64,000 nt of DNA, taken from contig NZ_PKOJ01000008.1 of the NCBI RefSeq assembly GCF_002860325.1, forward strand, positions 1 through 64,000. Reading direction: 5' to 3'. Origin of the DNA: Neptunicoccus cionae. Lineage in GTDB: Bacteria; Pseudomonadota; Alphaproteobacteria; Rhodobacterales; Rhodobacteraceae. Below are positions 45,764 through 54,202 of the stretch, in pieces. The position numbers and the translations under genes are program-made. How positions within the stretch are numbered: position 1 is the stretch's first letter; each line of letters starts with the position of its first letter. The notes beneath the pieces are model-generated. The model searched no databases and was not told where the DNA came from. It worked only from the letters and a program-made list of their open reading frames with translations.

Positions 45764-47530
45764 ATGAACACAACCGAGCCAGCACCGCGCAGCCGTCGCA
45801 GCCATTGGATGCTTCGCGCAGGTGTGCTTGCTTTTCTGGTCGGCACCGGTGTGCTGATCTGGCTGTCCAATATCTATTTTACCCAGCGGTTCTCTGAAGC
45901 CACCCGCGCCGATGCCGAAGCACAGATGACGCTTTATTCGGGGCGGCTGGTCAGCGAATTGCACCGCAACTCTGTTGTGCCTCTTTTGCTCTCCCGTGAT
46001 ACAACGCTGATCTCTGCGCTGAATAGCGACGATTATGTGGGCACATCTCAACGGCTGATTTCCTACAAGGACGAGATCGGTGCAAAGTCCATTGTGCTGC
46101 TGGACGATGGCGGCCGGGTAGTTGCTGCATCTGACAGGCGTGAACTGGGCACGGTCCTGCGGGATTCCACGTTTTTCATAGAGGCTTTACGCTCCCCTGA
46201 CACGGTATTCACCACCAATGGAGTGAAAGAAGGCGCGCTCGGCTTTTATTATTCGCGCAAGATGCAAAGCCAGAAGGAAACGGTTGGCGTCATCCTGATC
46301 GAAGTGGACCTTGACCAGTTGTTTGACCGCTGGTCCACGCGGGACAGCATCATTTTTGTGTCAGACAGCGAAGGCGTCATTATCCTGAGCACAGAACGTC
46401 AGTTCCGCCATCAGACACTGGAGGCAGCACTTGCCAACCAACCTGCCCTGTCTGCGGTGGAACGGGCATGGCAGGCTACTGGTGACTGGAACCGCAGTGT
46501 CGTTAACGCCAATTTTCAGGGACAACCCCTGTTCAGGCTGGATCAGAAAATTCCCTTCCAAGGCTGGAAGTTGAGTTATCTCGCCTCGTTCGAAGATGTC
46601 CGCGCCCGTGTGAATGCGGTGCTGGCGCTGGAGTTGATGGTACTGGCTATCGTCACCGCCCTTGGCTTTTACTACCTGTCGCGCCGCGCAATCCGTCAGT
46701 CTTTCCTGTTTCAGGCCGAAAGCCGCGAGTTGCGAGCGCTCAACGAGCGTCTGCAAGCCGAAATCGCAGAACGGGAACGGGTGGAAAAGGATCTTGAAGT
46801 GGCAGAGCAAAGCCTCGCCCAATCATCCAAACTGGCCGCTCTCGGGGAAATGTCCGCTGCTGTCAGCCACGAATTGAACCAGCCCCTTGCCGCCATGCGC
46901 ACCTATCTGGCGGGTGCAAAGCTGTTGTTGCAGCGCCGCCGCCCGACGGAAGCGATGTCTTCTTTCCAGCGGATCGACGATCTGATCGAACGAATGGGGT
47001 CGATTACGCGACAGTTGAAATCCTATGCCCGCAAGGGTGGCGATGATCTGGTGGCCGTAGACATGCGTGATGCGGTTACAGCCTCGCTTTCCATGATGTC
47101 GCCACAACTCAGCCAGATGAAGGTGGAAATCCTGTCGGACCTCCCGCCGGAGCCTGTGATGGTTCTCGCTGATCAGGTGCGGGTGGAGCAGGTGATCGTA
47201 AACCTGTTGCGCAATGCGCTTGATGCGACCAAACTGCAAGAAGACCGCCGCATCACGATCACCCTGACAGGCGGGAGTACTATCAAACTGTCGGTGGAAG
47301 ACAACGGTAAGGGCATTGAAAACCTCGACGAGTTGTTCGAGCCGTTTTACACGACCAAGAAACCTGGTGACGGTGTTGGCTTGGGGCTCGCGATTTCATC
47401 GGGAATTGCCAAAGACCTCGGTGGGCGACTTATTGCCAGAAATTCACAATCCGGTGGCGCGGTCTTTGAGTTTTGGCTACCCGAACTAGATAAGTCACAG
47501 ATCAAAGCACAGACTCAGGCAGCAGAATAG
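45764..47530 (+). CDS. dctB: Sensor histidine kinase, DctB type
   Basis: 588 residues. A membrane helix (17-38), a periplasmic double-Cache sensor (about 40-285) and a second helix (288-306) precede a coiled coil (316-358) and the kinase core: His369 in AAVSHELNQPLAAMR, then the ATP lid motifs VNLLRNALDA, VEDNGKGI and GVGLGLAIS. The layout is that of DctB, which senses C4-dicarboxylates. Its response-regulator partner follows eight bases on. No dct transporter is nearby, so the ligand is inferred by family only. Confidence 0.93.
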   Translation: MNTTEPAPRSRRSHWMLRAGVLAFLVGTGVLIWLSNIYFTQRFSEATRADAEAQMTLYSGRLVSELHRNSVVPLLLSRDTTLISALNSDDYVGTSQRLISYKDEIGAKSIVLLDDGGRVVAASDRRELGTVLRDSTFFIEALRSPDTVFTTNGVKEGALGFYYSRKMQSQKETVGVILIEVDLDQLFDRWSTRDSIIFVSDSEGVIILSTERQFRHQTLEAALANQPALSAVERAWQATGDWNRSVVNANFQGQPLFRLDQKIPFQGWKLSYLASFEDVRARVNAVLALELMVLAIVTALGFYYLSRRAIRQSFLFQAESRELRALNERLQAEIAERERVEKDLEVAEQSLAQSSKLAALGEMSAAVSHELNQPLAAMRTYLAGAKLLLQRRRPTEAMSSFQRIDDLIERMGSITRQLKSYARKGGDDLVAVDMRDAVTASLSMMSPQLSQMKVEILSDLPPEPVMVLADQVRVEQVIVNLLRNALDATKLQEDRRITITLTGGSTIKLSVEDNGKGIENLDELFEPFYTTKKPGDGVGLGLAISSGIAKDLGGRLIARNSQSGGAVFEFWLPELDKSQIKAQTQAAE

Positions 47531-47538
47531 AGAGCCCC

Positions 47539-48876
47539 ATGGCAGAACAAATGACAATCGCGATCGTTGATGACGAACAGGACATGCGCGAGAGCATTTC
47601 CCAGTGGTTGACCCTTTCGGGCTATCGCACCCAGACGTTTTCCAGTGCGGAAGAAGCCCTGAAAAACATCGACGGCGATTTCCCCGGTATCTTCATTTCG
47701 GATATCAAAATGCCCGGAATGGACGGAATTACCTTTCTCAAACGCCTGCAAAGCATCGACAACCAGCTTCCGGTGATCATGATTACCGGTCATGGTGATG
47801 TGTCCATGGCGGTAGAGGCCATGCGGATCGGGGCTTATGATTTCCTTGAAAAGCCGTTTGATCCGGAACGGATGGCCGAACTGACGAAACGGGCCGTACA
47901 CACCCGCCGCCTGACGCTGGACAACCGCACCCTGCGCCGCGAATTGTCAGACGGCACTGTGCTGCTGCGCAAGCTGATGGGGTCCAGCCCTGTGATGGAA
48001 CGCCTGCGCGAGGATATTCTCGATCTGGCACAGGCTGACGGGCATGTTCTGGTTTCAGGCGAAACCGGCACCGGCAAAAGCCTGATTGCCCATGCGCTGC
48101 ACGCCTGCGGGCCCCGTCAGGGCAAGAAGTTCATCATGGTAAACTGCGCGGCCTTTGCCGAAGACGAACTGGCCCGCCGTCTGTTCGGACCGATGGATGA
48201 CGGCACGCCTGCGCTTGAGGCATCCCTTGGTGGCACATTGTGTCTGGAGGACGTCGAAAGCCTGCCAGCGTCCATTCAGGCCCGTCTGATCGGCGCTCTG
48301 GAGGATCATGACCGCGGTTCGGACACCTCTCCGCTGCGGATCATCGCAATTTCCAACGAACCGGACCCGAATACATCCCTTGAAGAGGCGATCCGGCAGG
48401 ATCTCTACTTCCGTCTGGCAGCGATGCAGATCACCCCGCCACCACTGCGCGCACGGGGAGAGGATATTCTGAACCTGTTCAACCGCTATGTGGAGACATT
48501 TGCGGATGAATACGGCGTAGAGGGGCCGGATGTGTCTGCCAAGGATGCCGCCCAACTGCTACAAGCCCCCTGGCCCGGCAACATCCGCCAGTTGATCAAT
48601 CTGGCCGAACGTGCCGTGCTACAACACCGTCGCGGCAGCTATTCCATTGCCAACCTGCTGATGGATGACACGTCTGAACCCACACCCGATGTGATCGCTG
48701 AAGGCAAGCCGCTGAAGGAATATGTTGAAGCCTTCGAGCGGATGCTCATCGACAACACCATGCGCCGCCACAAAGGCTCTATCCAGTCGGTTATGGAAGA
48801 ACTCTCCCTGCCCCGCCGGACGCTGAACGAGAAGATGGCGAAATACGGGTTGAGCCGCAGTAACTACGTCGGCTGA
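47539..48876 (+). CDS. dctD: DctD-type response regulator lacking the GAFTGA loop
   Basis: 445 residues: receiver domain with Asp55 (FISDIKMPG), a AAA+ domain (about 145-370) with Walker A GETGTGKS, and a Fis-type HTH at the end (IQSVMEELSLPRRTLNEKMAKYGL). Where sigma-54 activators carry GAFTGA, this one reads RRLFGPMDDGTPALEASLGGTL; the motif and several flanking residues are missing. The Walker B is also altered (LCLEDVE for LfLDEi). The same loss is known for NtrC of Rhodobacter capsulatus, which works with sigma-70. It is therefore likely a sigma-54-independent regulator of the DctB pathway. Confidence 0.92.
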   Translation: MAEQMTIAIVDDEQDMRESISQWLTLSGYRTQTFSSAEEALKNIDGDFPGIFISDIKMPGMDGITFLKRLQSIDNQLPVIMITGHGDVSMAVEAMRIGAYDFLEKPFDPERMAELTKRAVHTRRLTLDNRTLRRELSDGTVLLRKLMGSSPVMERLREDILDLAQADGHVLVSGETGTGKSLIAHALHACGPRQGKKFIMVNCAAFAEDELARRLFGPMDDGTPALEASLGGTLCLEDVESLPASIQARLIGALEDHDRGSDTSPLRIIAISNEPDPNTSLEEAIRQDLYFRLAAMQITPPPLRARGEDILNLFNRYVETFADEYGVEGPDVSAKDAAQLLQAPWPGNIRQLINLAERAVLQHRRGSYSIANLLMDDTSEPTPDVIAEGKPLKEYVEAFERMLIDNTMRRHKGSIQSVMEELSLPRRTLNEKMAKYGLSRSNYVG

Positions 48877-48881
48877 TCCTG

Positions 48882-48915
48882 CGCGGTGCCGTTACAGAAA
48901 CACGGCATCGCGTTT
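48882..48915 (+). terminator. Terminator after dctBD
   Basis: An 11-bp stem CGCGGTGCCGT / ACGGCATCGCG (one G-T pair) with a 9-base loop, followed by TTT. It lies six bases after the dctD stop codon. Confidence 0.75.
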
Positions 48916-48978
48916 AACGCCCCGAAGTCAGGCTATTCCGCGTTTCGGGAGATCTCCGCAGGGCGAAATTTATAAAGA

Positions 48979-50295
48979 CTATATCGGTATGTCGTAAAAG
49001 GTGATGTCCAGACTGTCGATGTCTGTGATCACGAAATCCTCAAGCAAAACGACTGGTGTTTCCGACACATCCTCCTTGAACCACAAGGTGGTATTGCCAT
49101 CCGAAACGTCAAATTCCATTTCCGGCATTCCGACGTCTGAAAAGATGAAGAGTGAATTGCTTCCATGCCAGTTCTTCACCGTCACTTCACTTCCTTCTTC
49201 AACAAAAAGCTTATTGTGCTTTTTGGAGAATTGGACTTCGTCTTTGCCACCACCGGTGCGAACTTCGTCCCGTCCGCTTTTGGTAACAAAGGTTTCATTA
49301 CCACTACCACCGTAAAGCAGATCGCGACCACCGCCACTGTTCAGAAGCCCGCCTCCGCCACCGGAGTAAAGCGAATCCCCCCCGCCGCCACCAAACAGGC
49401 TGTCTTCTCCGGGACCACCGTAAATGTAGTCCCCGCCTCCGCCGCCAAACAATCTGTCATTGTTTCCGCCCCCGAAAAGAGAATCTCCGCCCGATCCACC
49501 GTAAAACGAATCCTCACCAAGCCCTCCATACAGAGAGTCGGCGCCGTCGTGACCATAGATTTTCCGCAGGCTGCCTGTTGACTGAATCTCATCATCCATC
49601 GTTGTGCCGAACAATTTCTCGACACTCTTTAAATCCGTTTCGAATGTCCGCCGACCCAGTGTAAAAACCGGATCGCCATCCGCAGGCCCGTCTGGTCCTA
49701 TCAGCAAAGGGCGGTAGAGTTCTTCAAATGTTACTGCATCTTTGCCACCACCACCAACAATCTTTAGGGTTCCTCCGGGACTGTCCTGAAAAAAGCTTTT
49801 GTGAGGTACGATAAACACATCCGCACCACCTTTGCCTTTAGCTACTGATCCTGCCCCGTGAAGCTGCAGCACATCTTTCTCGCCGCTCCCGAAGACATTA
49901 ACGCTGAAAGGTTCCAAATCGTTGATAAGATCGACAAATTCCTGCGAGGTAAAATCCATCGGTGGCGCAGTTTCAAATTCCTGATCGAAAAGTGCGCCTA
50001 AATCCAATTCGATGTCCGTCACTTCCAATGCGCGGAAGGGAGATGCCGGAAAGTACAGGATAAATCCCGTTGCAACGCCGCTAAAGCTGCCGTCTGTGTG
50101 TGGGGCGAGTGTGTCACCGGAAAACCGGAACAAAGGCGCGGTTCCAAAGGTCGGACCGATGTCGATCCAGCCGTTGCTGCCAAAGCCCGGCTGCCAAGCC
50201 CACCGGATTTCGCCGCCCATGTCCGCGTCTATGAGGGTTTCGTATAGAATTCTTTGAAAACTGGTATCTAATTGGGAAATTGTTGATACTTGCAT
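48979..50295 (-). CDS. RTX (hemolysin-type calcium-binding) repeat protein
   Basis: 438 residues. The first 240 have no recognised catalytic motif; the 20-100 part (WAWQPGFGSNGWIDIGPTF... FILYFPASPF) looks beta-rich. Residues 247-350 hold about ten Gly/Asp-rich nonapeptides (GGLGEDSFY, GGGGGDYIY type) that fold into a calcium beta-roll. The C-terminal 85 residues are acidic and aliphatic and end in the hydrophobic DSLDITFYDIPI, a type I secretion signal pattern. It has no signal peptide. No HlyB/HlyD/TolC genes are in the window. Several repeats have lost the Asp (for example SGGGGGLLN), so calcium binding is partly degenerate. Confidence 0.85.
   Translation of the reverse strand: MQVSTISQLDTSFQRILYETLIDADMGGEIRWAWQPGFGSNGWIDIGPTFGTAPLFRFSGDTLAPHTDGSFSGVATGFILYFPASPFRALEVTDIELDLGALFDQEFETAPPMDFTSQEFVDLINDLEPFSVNVFGSGEKDVLQLHGAGSVAKGKGGADVFIVPHKSFFQDSPGGTLKIVGGGGKDAVTFEELYRPLLIGPDGPADGDPVFTLGRRTFETDLKSVEKLFGTTMDDEIQSTGSLRKIYGHDGADSLYGGLGEDSFYGGSGGDSLFGGGNNDRLFGGGGGDYIYGGPGEDSLFGGGGGDSLYSGGGGGLLNSGGGRDLLYGGSGNETFVTKSGRDEVRTGGGKDEVQFSKKHNKLFVEEGSEVTVKNWHGSNSLFIFSDVGMPEMEFDVSDGNTTLWFKEDVSETPVVLLEDFVITDIDSLDITFYDIPI
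49246..49557 (-). repeat. RTX nonapeptide repeat array
   Basis: About 310 bases encode tandem GGxGxDxLx-type nonapeptides (residues 247-350 of the RTX protein), with a GGN/GGC-rich 27-base rhythm. Confidence 0.8.
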
Positions 50296-50428
50296 GGTAA
50301 TAATCCTGAAGTTGTTAAGCCCTACTTCATATTATTATTGCTTACAGTATCCTCCGGATTATCTGTTCTGTCAAACCTGACGCCCCAACCCGGCCCGGCG
50401 CCAGCGCTTGAAAGCAGCGAAATTCCCC

Positions 50429-51073
50429 CTAAACCGACACCCGTTCCAGCGCGGTTTGCAGATCGCCGTACCCTGTAAACCGCCGTTCCAGTGGCAGGCC
50501 GAGCTTGTCGGCACAAGCTTGTGCCTTGGCATCAAGAGCGGGGTCGTTCGTCTGCGCCTGATAGACCAGTTTGGTGTAATTTCCGAACAGCATGTCGCGC
50601 AGTTCGGGGTGCCGGTCCAGCCCCATCGGTTTCCAGATGAAGGCATCGAACTGCTTGACCAGAAAGTCCGTCAGATAGAACGCAGTGAACTCGTCTTCTG
50701 CCACTTTTGCAAAAGCGTCGTTTCCCTCAAAGAAGGAATAACAATGTGGTCCGGCAATCATCTCAACGCCGAGTTCGTCGCAGCGGGCCTGCAACTGTCC
50801 GCCGGTGCCGCAGTCCGCATAGGCCACGAAAATGCGGGAATAATCGCCCCTGTGTTTTTTCACCGCCTTGGTAACGGCTTCAGTAATCTGGTCGGGGTAA
50901 AGATGCAGTTTTGCCGGCAGGCAAGTCAGGTCCATGTGGTCCCAGTTGTTCAGGCGGAACAGCGCAAGGATTTCCCGCGCCAGTGCGCCGCACGCCAGAA
51001 CGAGAATGCGCGCAGGTTTTTCCCCGCGCGCATCCAGTCCGTCTTCGGTCAATGTGGTGTCATCAACCAGCAT
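50429..51073 (-). CDS. DUF1638 protein of the corrinoid methyl-transfer cluster
   Basis: 214 residues. DUF1638 features seen: ILVLACGALAREILAL, LPAKLHLYPDQI, FVAYADCGTGGQL and MIAGPHCYSFFEG. The conserved Cys and His residues suggest a metal or corrinoid contact. The family often sits beside corrinoid methyltransferases but its job is not established. It is six bases downstream of the corrinoid-protein gene, so the two are clearly one operon. Confidence 0.85.
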   Translation of the reverse strand: MLVDDTTLTEDGLDARGEKPARILVLACGALAREILALFRLNNWDHMDLTCLPAKLHLYPDQITEAVTKAVKKHRGDYSRIFVAYADCGTGGQLQARCDELGVEMIAGPHCYSFFEGNDAFAKVAEDEFTAFYLTDFLVKQFDAFIWKPMGLDRHPELRDMLFGNYTKLVYQAQTNDPALDAKAQACADKLGLPLERRFTGYGDLQTALERVSV

Positions 51074-51079
51074 GGCGCA

Positions 51080-51781
51080 TCACGCGCTGACTTGATTGTG
51101 TTTTTTGGCCATGAATTCCTTGGCCGTTTCCACCGCAACTGCGGCATCACGACAATAGGCATCCGCGCCGATCGCCTTGCCGAATTCCTCGTTCAGGGGG
51201 GCACCGCCCACCAGAACCGTGTAGTCGTCCCGCATACCTTTCTCGACCATCGTGTCGATCACGACCTTCATATAAGGCATCGTGGTGGTCAGCAGGGCGG
51301 ACATACCAAGAATATCGAATTCACCAGATTCCAGCGCTTCGATGTAATTCTCGACAGGGTTGTTGATCCCGAGATCCTTCACCTCGAAACCGGCTCCTTC
51401 CATCATCATGGTAACAAGGTTTTTGCCGATGTCATGGATATCGCCTTTGACAGTGCCGATCACCATGTTGCCCAGACGGGGCGCACCGGTTTCTGCAAGC
51501 AGAGGCTTCAGGATCGCCATCCCGCCCTTCATCGCGTTGGCCGCCAACAGAACTTCGGGCACAAACAGGATACCGTCGCGAAAGTCGATCCCGACGATCC
51601 GCATCCCTTCCACCAGCGCTTTGGTAAGCACCTCGTAAGGCTGCCATCCACGCTCCAGCAGGATATTGACGCCCTCTTCGATCTCTTCTTTCAGACCATC
51701 ATAAAGATCGTCGTGCATTTGAAGTGTGAGTTCCTCGTCACTAAGTTCCGAGAGGATGATTTCGTCTTCTTCTTCAGACAT
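51080..51781 (-). CDS. B12-binding corrinoid protein (methyl carrier)
   Basis: 233 residues from ATG 51781. A helical cap domain (about 20-95) precedes a cobalamin-binding Rossmann domain with the DxHxxG motif at 114-119 (GDIHDIGKN), in which His116 is the lower cobalt ligand, followed by GMSALLTTTMPYMK and VLVGGAPL. It matches the MtbC/MetH-core family. With the homocysteine methyltransferase upstream it likely forms a split methionine synthase, in which it shuttles the methyl group between partner proteins. Confidence 0.93.
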   Translation of the reverse strand: MSEEEDEIILSELSDEELTLQMHDDLYDGLKEEIEEGVNILLERGWQPYEVLTKALVEGMRIVGIDFRDGILFVPEVLLAANAMKGGMAILKPLLAETGAPRLGNMVIGTVKGDIHDIGKNLVTMMMEGAGFEVKDLGINNPVENYIEALESGEFDILGMSALLTTTMPYMKVVIDTMVEKGMRDDYTVLVGGAPLNEEFGKAIGADAYCRDAAVAVETAKEFMAKKHNQVSA

Positions 51782-51917
51782 TTGGCAAAATCCCACTAGT
51801 TTTGGCACCCTGATACAGGCGGCTCTGCCCCCACGTTACTTGCAGGGGACCTTCATTCTGCGAAATAAGCGACATATGTGTTTCACAATCCGACCGCTCT
51901 TTGCAATTTAAGATGAT

Positions 51918-52928
51918 TTAGTCGCGGCGACGGCGTCTTGTGCGCGTTTCGGCGGGTTTACCGGCTGTGCCATCGTCTTCGGACGAAAATCCGCCCATCC
52001 GCTCTGCAATGACTGCCAGATCGGGCTTGTCGCCTTTTTGAGTGGCTTCCAGAGATTTTCGCATCGCGGCAAGGTGTTCCGGCATGGTGCCACAACAGCC
52101 GCCAATGAAGGACGCGCCGCAATCCCGTGCAAGCACCGCGTAATCCGCCATCAGTTCGGGCGTACCGTTATAGTGGATGTGTCCGTCCACATATTTCGGA
52201 ATACCCGCGTTGCCTTTGGCGATCAGCGGCCGGTCCGGATTGGCCGCAGCCATCCCCAGAATGGTACGCAACAGGTCAGAAGCCCCGACACCGCAGTTTG
52301 CACCAAAGGCAAAGGGTTTGTTATCCATGCCGTTGATCATCTCGACCATACCGTTGGAGGTGACGCCCATCATGGTCCGACCGGCAGTGTCAAAGCTCAT
52401 GGTTCCGCACCACGGCGCGCCGATATTGCCAATCGCTTCGGCAGCGGCTGCATATTCTTCGGGGGCGGAAATCGTTTCCACCCAAAGCACATCTGCCCCG
52501 CCTTCCATCAAACCTGTGGCCTGTTCTTCGAAAATCTCGACCGCATCCGCATGGGACAGGGTGCCAACCGGCAACATAATATCCCCTGTCGGCCCCATCG
52601 AACCGGCAACAATCACTTCGCGCCCGGCCTTATCGGCAACTTCACGGCCGATTTCAGCTGCGATACGGGACAGTTCGCGGGCACGGGATTGTGCATTGTG
52701 CAATTTCAAACGCGCTGCGTTACCGCCGAAACTGTTGGTCAGAAACATGTCCGATCCGGCGTCCACAGCCCCTTGATACAGCTTCGCGATCCGGTCCGGA
52801 TGCCAGTCGTTCCACATCTCGGGGGCTTCACCGGCTTCCAGACCCATGTTGAACAGGTTGGTCCCTGTTGCCCCATCGGTCAGGATCCAGCCTTGTGTAT
52901 CCAGAAGTTTCTGTAGTTTTTCAGACAT
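51918..52928 (-). CDS. Homocysteine S-methyltransferase subunit (BHMT/MetH-N type)
   Basis: 336 residues, TIM-barrel Hcy-binding domain alone. Zinc ligands Cys212 (GANCGVG) and Cys278/Cys279 (IGGCCGTMPEH) are present; ILTDGATGTNLF starts the fold. It moves a methyl group to homocysteine. It lacks the folate, B12 and activation domains of full MetH, so it must work with the neighbouring corrinoid protein (136 bases downstream). A basic tail (TRTRRRRRD) ends the protein. In Roseobacter-group bacteria such split MetH sets have been reported; the methyl donor here could be methyl-folate, a betaine or another compound. Confidence 0.9.
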   Translation of the reverse strand: MSEKLQKLLDTQGWILTDGATGTNLFNMGLEAGEAPEMWNDWHPDRIAKLYQGAVDAGSDMFLTNSFGGNAARLKLHNAQSRARELSRIAAEIGREVADKAGREVIVAGSMGPTGDIMLPVGTLSHADAVEIFEEQATGLMEGGADVLWVETISAPEEYAAAAEAIGNIGAPWCGTMSFDTAGRTMMGVTSNGMVEMINGMDNKPFAFGANCGVGASDLLRTILGMAAANPDRPLIAKGNAGIPKYVDGHIHYNGTPELMADYAVLARDCGASFIGGCCGTMPEHLAAMRKSLEATQKGDKPDLAVIAERMGGFSSEDDGTAGKPAETRTRRRRRD

Positions 52929-53016
52929 ATATCGCTCCGCGTGTGACCGGACTGGTCAACTCACGTCTCCGTGTCACAGTAACCGGAGTGGCGCAAATTC
53001 TTTCTGAACATATTGA

Positions 53017-53448
53017 TTATGAATCTGACGCGAGTTTGGCCTGTGCAAGGGATTGGATCCGCACGATCATCGCACGCAATCCGTTGGACCGTTGTGCCGA
53101 AAGATGCTGGTCCAGCCCAAGTTGGGCGAAGGCCGCCGCTGCATCCGTATCAACAACCTGTTGCACCGTCACGTTATTAAACAACGCGCTCAGGATCGCA
53201 ATCAGGCCGCGCACGATCATCGCATCGCTTTCCCCCTGAAAAGTAAATACTGCATCGGGCCCGTTCCCTTCGATATGGGGTACGATCCACACCTGCGATG
53301 CGCAGCCGTCCACTTTTGTGGCGGGCACGCGCAAGGCCTCGTCGAGCGGTGGCATCGCCTTGCCCATATCAATGACATGGCGGTAGCGGTCCTCCCAGTC
53401 GTCAAGGAATTCAAATGTTTCCACGATTTCCTGAAAATCTTCAGTCAT
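53017..53448 (-). CDS. sufE: Cysteine desulfuration protein SufE
   Basis: 143 residues. The sulfur-accepting cysteine is Cys49 in the KVDGCASQVW motif and the fold continues ADAVFTFQGESDAMIVRGLIAIL. It takes persulfide from SufS for Fe-S assembly. The third suf-related gene in the window, 43 kb from sufA, so the system is scattered. Confidence 0.96.
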   Translation of the reverse strand: MTEDFQEIVETFEFLDDWEDRYRHVIDMGKAMPPLDEALRVPATKVDGCASQVWIVPHIEGNGPDAVFTFQGESDAMIVRGLIAILSALFNNVTVQQVVDTDAAAAFAQLGLDQHLSAQRSNGLRAMIVRIQSLAQAKLASDS

Positions 53449-53605
53449 TCTTAACCGTTCCTGCGTAAATCCTGTGGGATACCTAAGTCTCCTGCCCGAT
53501 CAGGTCCACCAATAATTCGTCACCGCGTCACTCGGCCCTTTTCTTTGAAACCCGTTTTGGCTAACACTTGCCCCGTAAATAAAAGACCAACAACGGGGTC
53601 GGCAG

Positions 53606-54142
53606 ATGAAAAAACTTATAGGCGCAGTTCTCCTTGTCGGGATGGTTTCCTCTTGCGGTCTGGGCAACAGCGCGGGTAGCAGTGCCGGAAGCAGCGCCAA
53701 CAGCGCAGGCTCCGCCGGCAGTGCAGGATCCGCCGGAAGCGCCAGTTCGGCCGGCAGTTTCGGATCCGGTTTGTTTGGCCGTCGCAACCGTGTGGAACAA
53801 AGAATAGATCCGGTAATCCAGAACAACGGCGGCCTGATCAGTGTCATCAAAGAAGCCCGCTTCGAACGCGCAAGGGGTGGTGCAATTGTCCGCGCCCGTG
53901 GCGTGGCCCCCCGTCAGGGATATTACGATGCCAGCCTCTATAGCGCGACCGATCTTCAACCGGACGAAAACGGAAACATCACGCTGGAATTCCGCGCCAA
54001 GGAACCGCAGTTCCAGACCAATGTTCTGGGAGAACATAGCCGCGAAATTGATGTGGGAATTTTCATCTCGGAGCAAAAACTGAACGCCGCCAACGCCATT
54101 CGCGTAGTCGGGCGTCAGAACCAGATCAGCCTGAGACGCTAA
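53606..54142 (+). CDS. Lipoprotein with Gly-Ala-Ser repeat
   Basis: 178 residues. The lipobox is VSSC with Cys at 17, so it is an outer- or inner-membrane lipoprotein. Residues 19-55 form a low-complexity linker (AGS and SAGS repeats), followed by a globular part (about 62-178) with VIKEARFERARGGAIVRARGVAPRQGYYDASL, a beta-rich pattern I do not recognise as a named family. The linker would let the domain reach away from the membrane. It is convergent with rnd, with a terminator between. Confidence 0.8.
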   Translation: MKKLIGAVLLVGMVSSCGLGNSAGSSAGSSANSAGSAGSAGSAGSASSAGSFGSGLFGRRNRVEQRIDPVIQNNGGLISVIKEARFERARGGAIVRARGVAPRQGYYDASLYSATDLQPDENGNITLEFRAKEPQFQTNVLGEHSREIDVGIFISEQKLNAANAIRVVGRQNQISLRR

Positions 54143-54169
54143 TCACTATTACCAGCGCAGTATGAATCT

Positions 54170-54200
54170 ACGGCCCCGTCGCTCGCGTCAGGGCCGTTTT
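54170..54200 (+). terminator. Terminator after the lipoprotein gene
   Basis: ACGGCCC/GGGCCGT stem with a 14-base loop, followed by TTTTC. It lies between the convergent lipoprotein and rnd genes. Confidence 0.75.
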
Positions 54201-54202
54201 CG

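Noticed and set aside
52929-53016. SAM or SAH riboswitch upstream of the homocysteine methyltransferase gene
   Set aside because: Short stems such as CTCCG/CGGAG and TGACC/GGTCA are present, but no SAM-II or SAM/SAH core motif could be matched.
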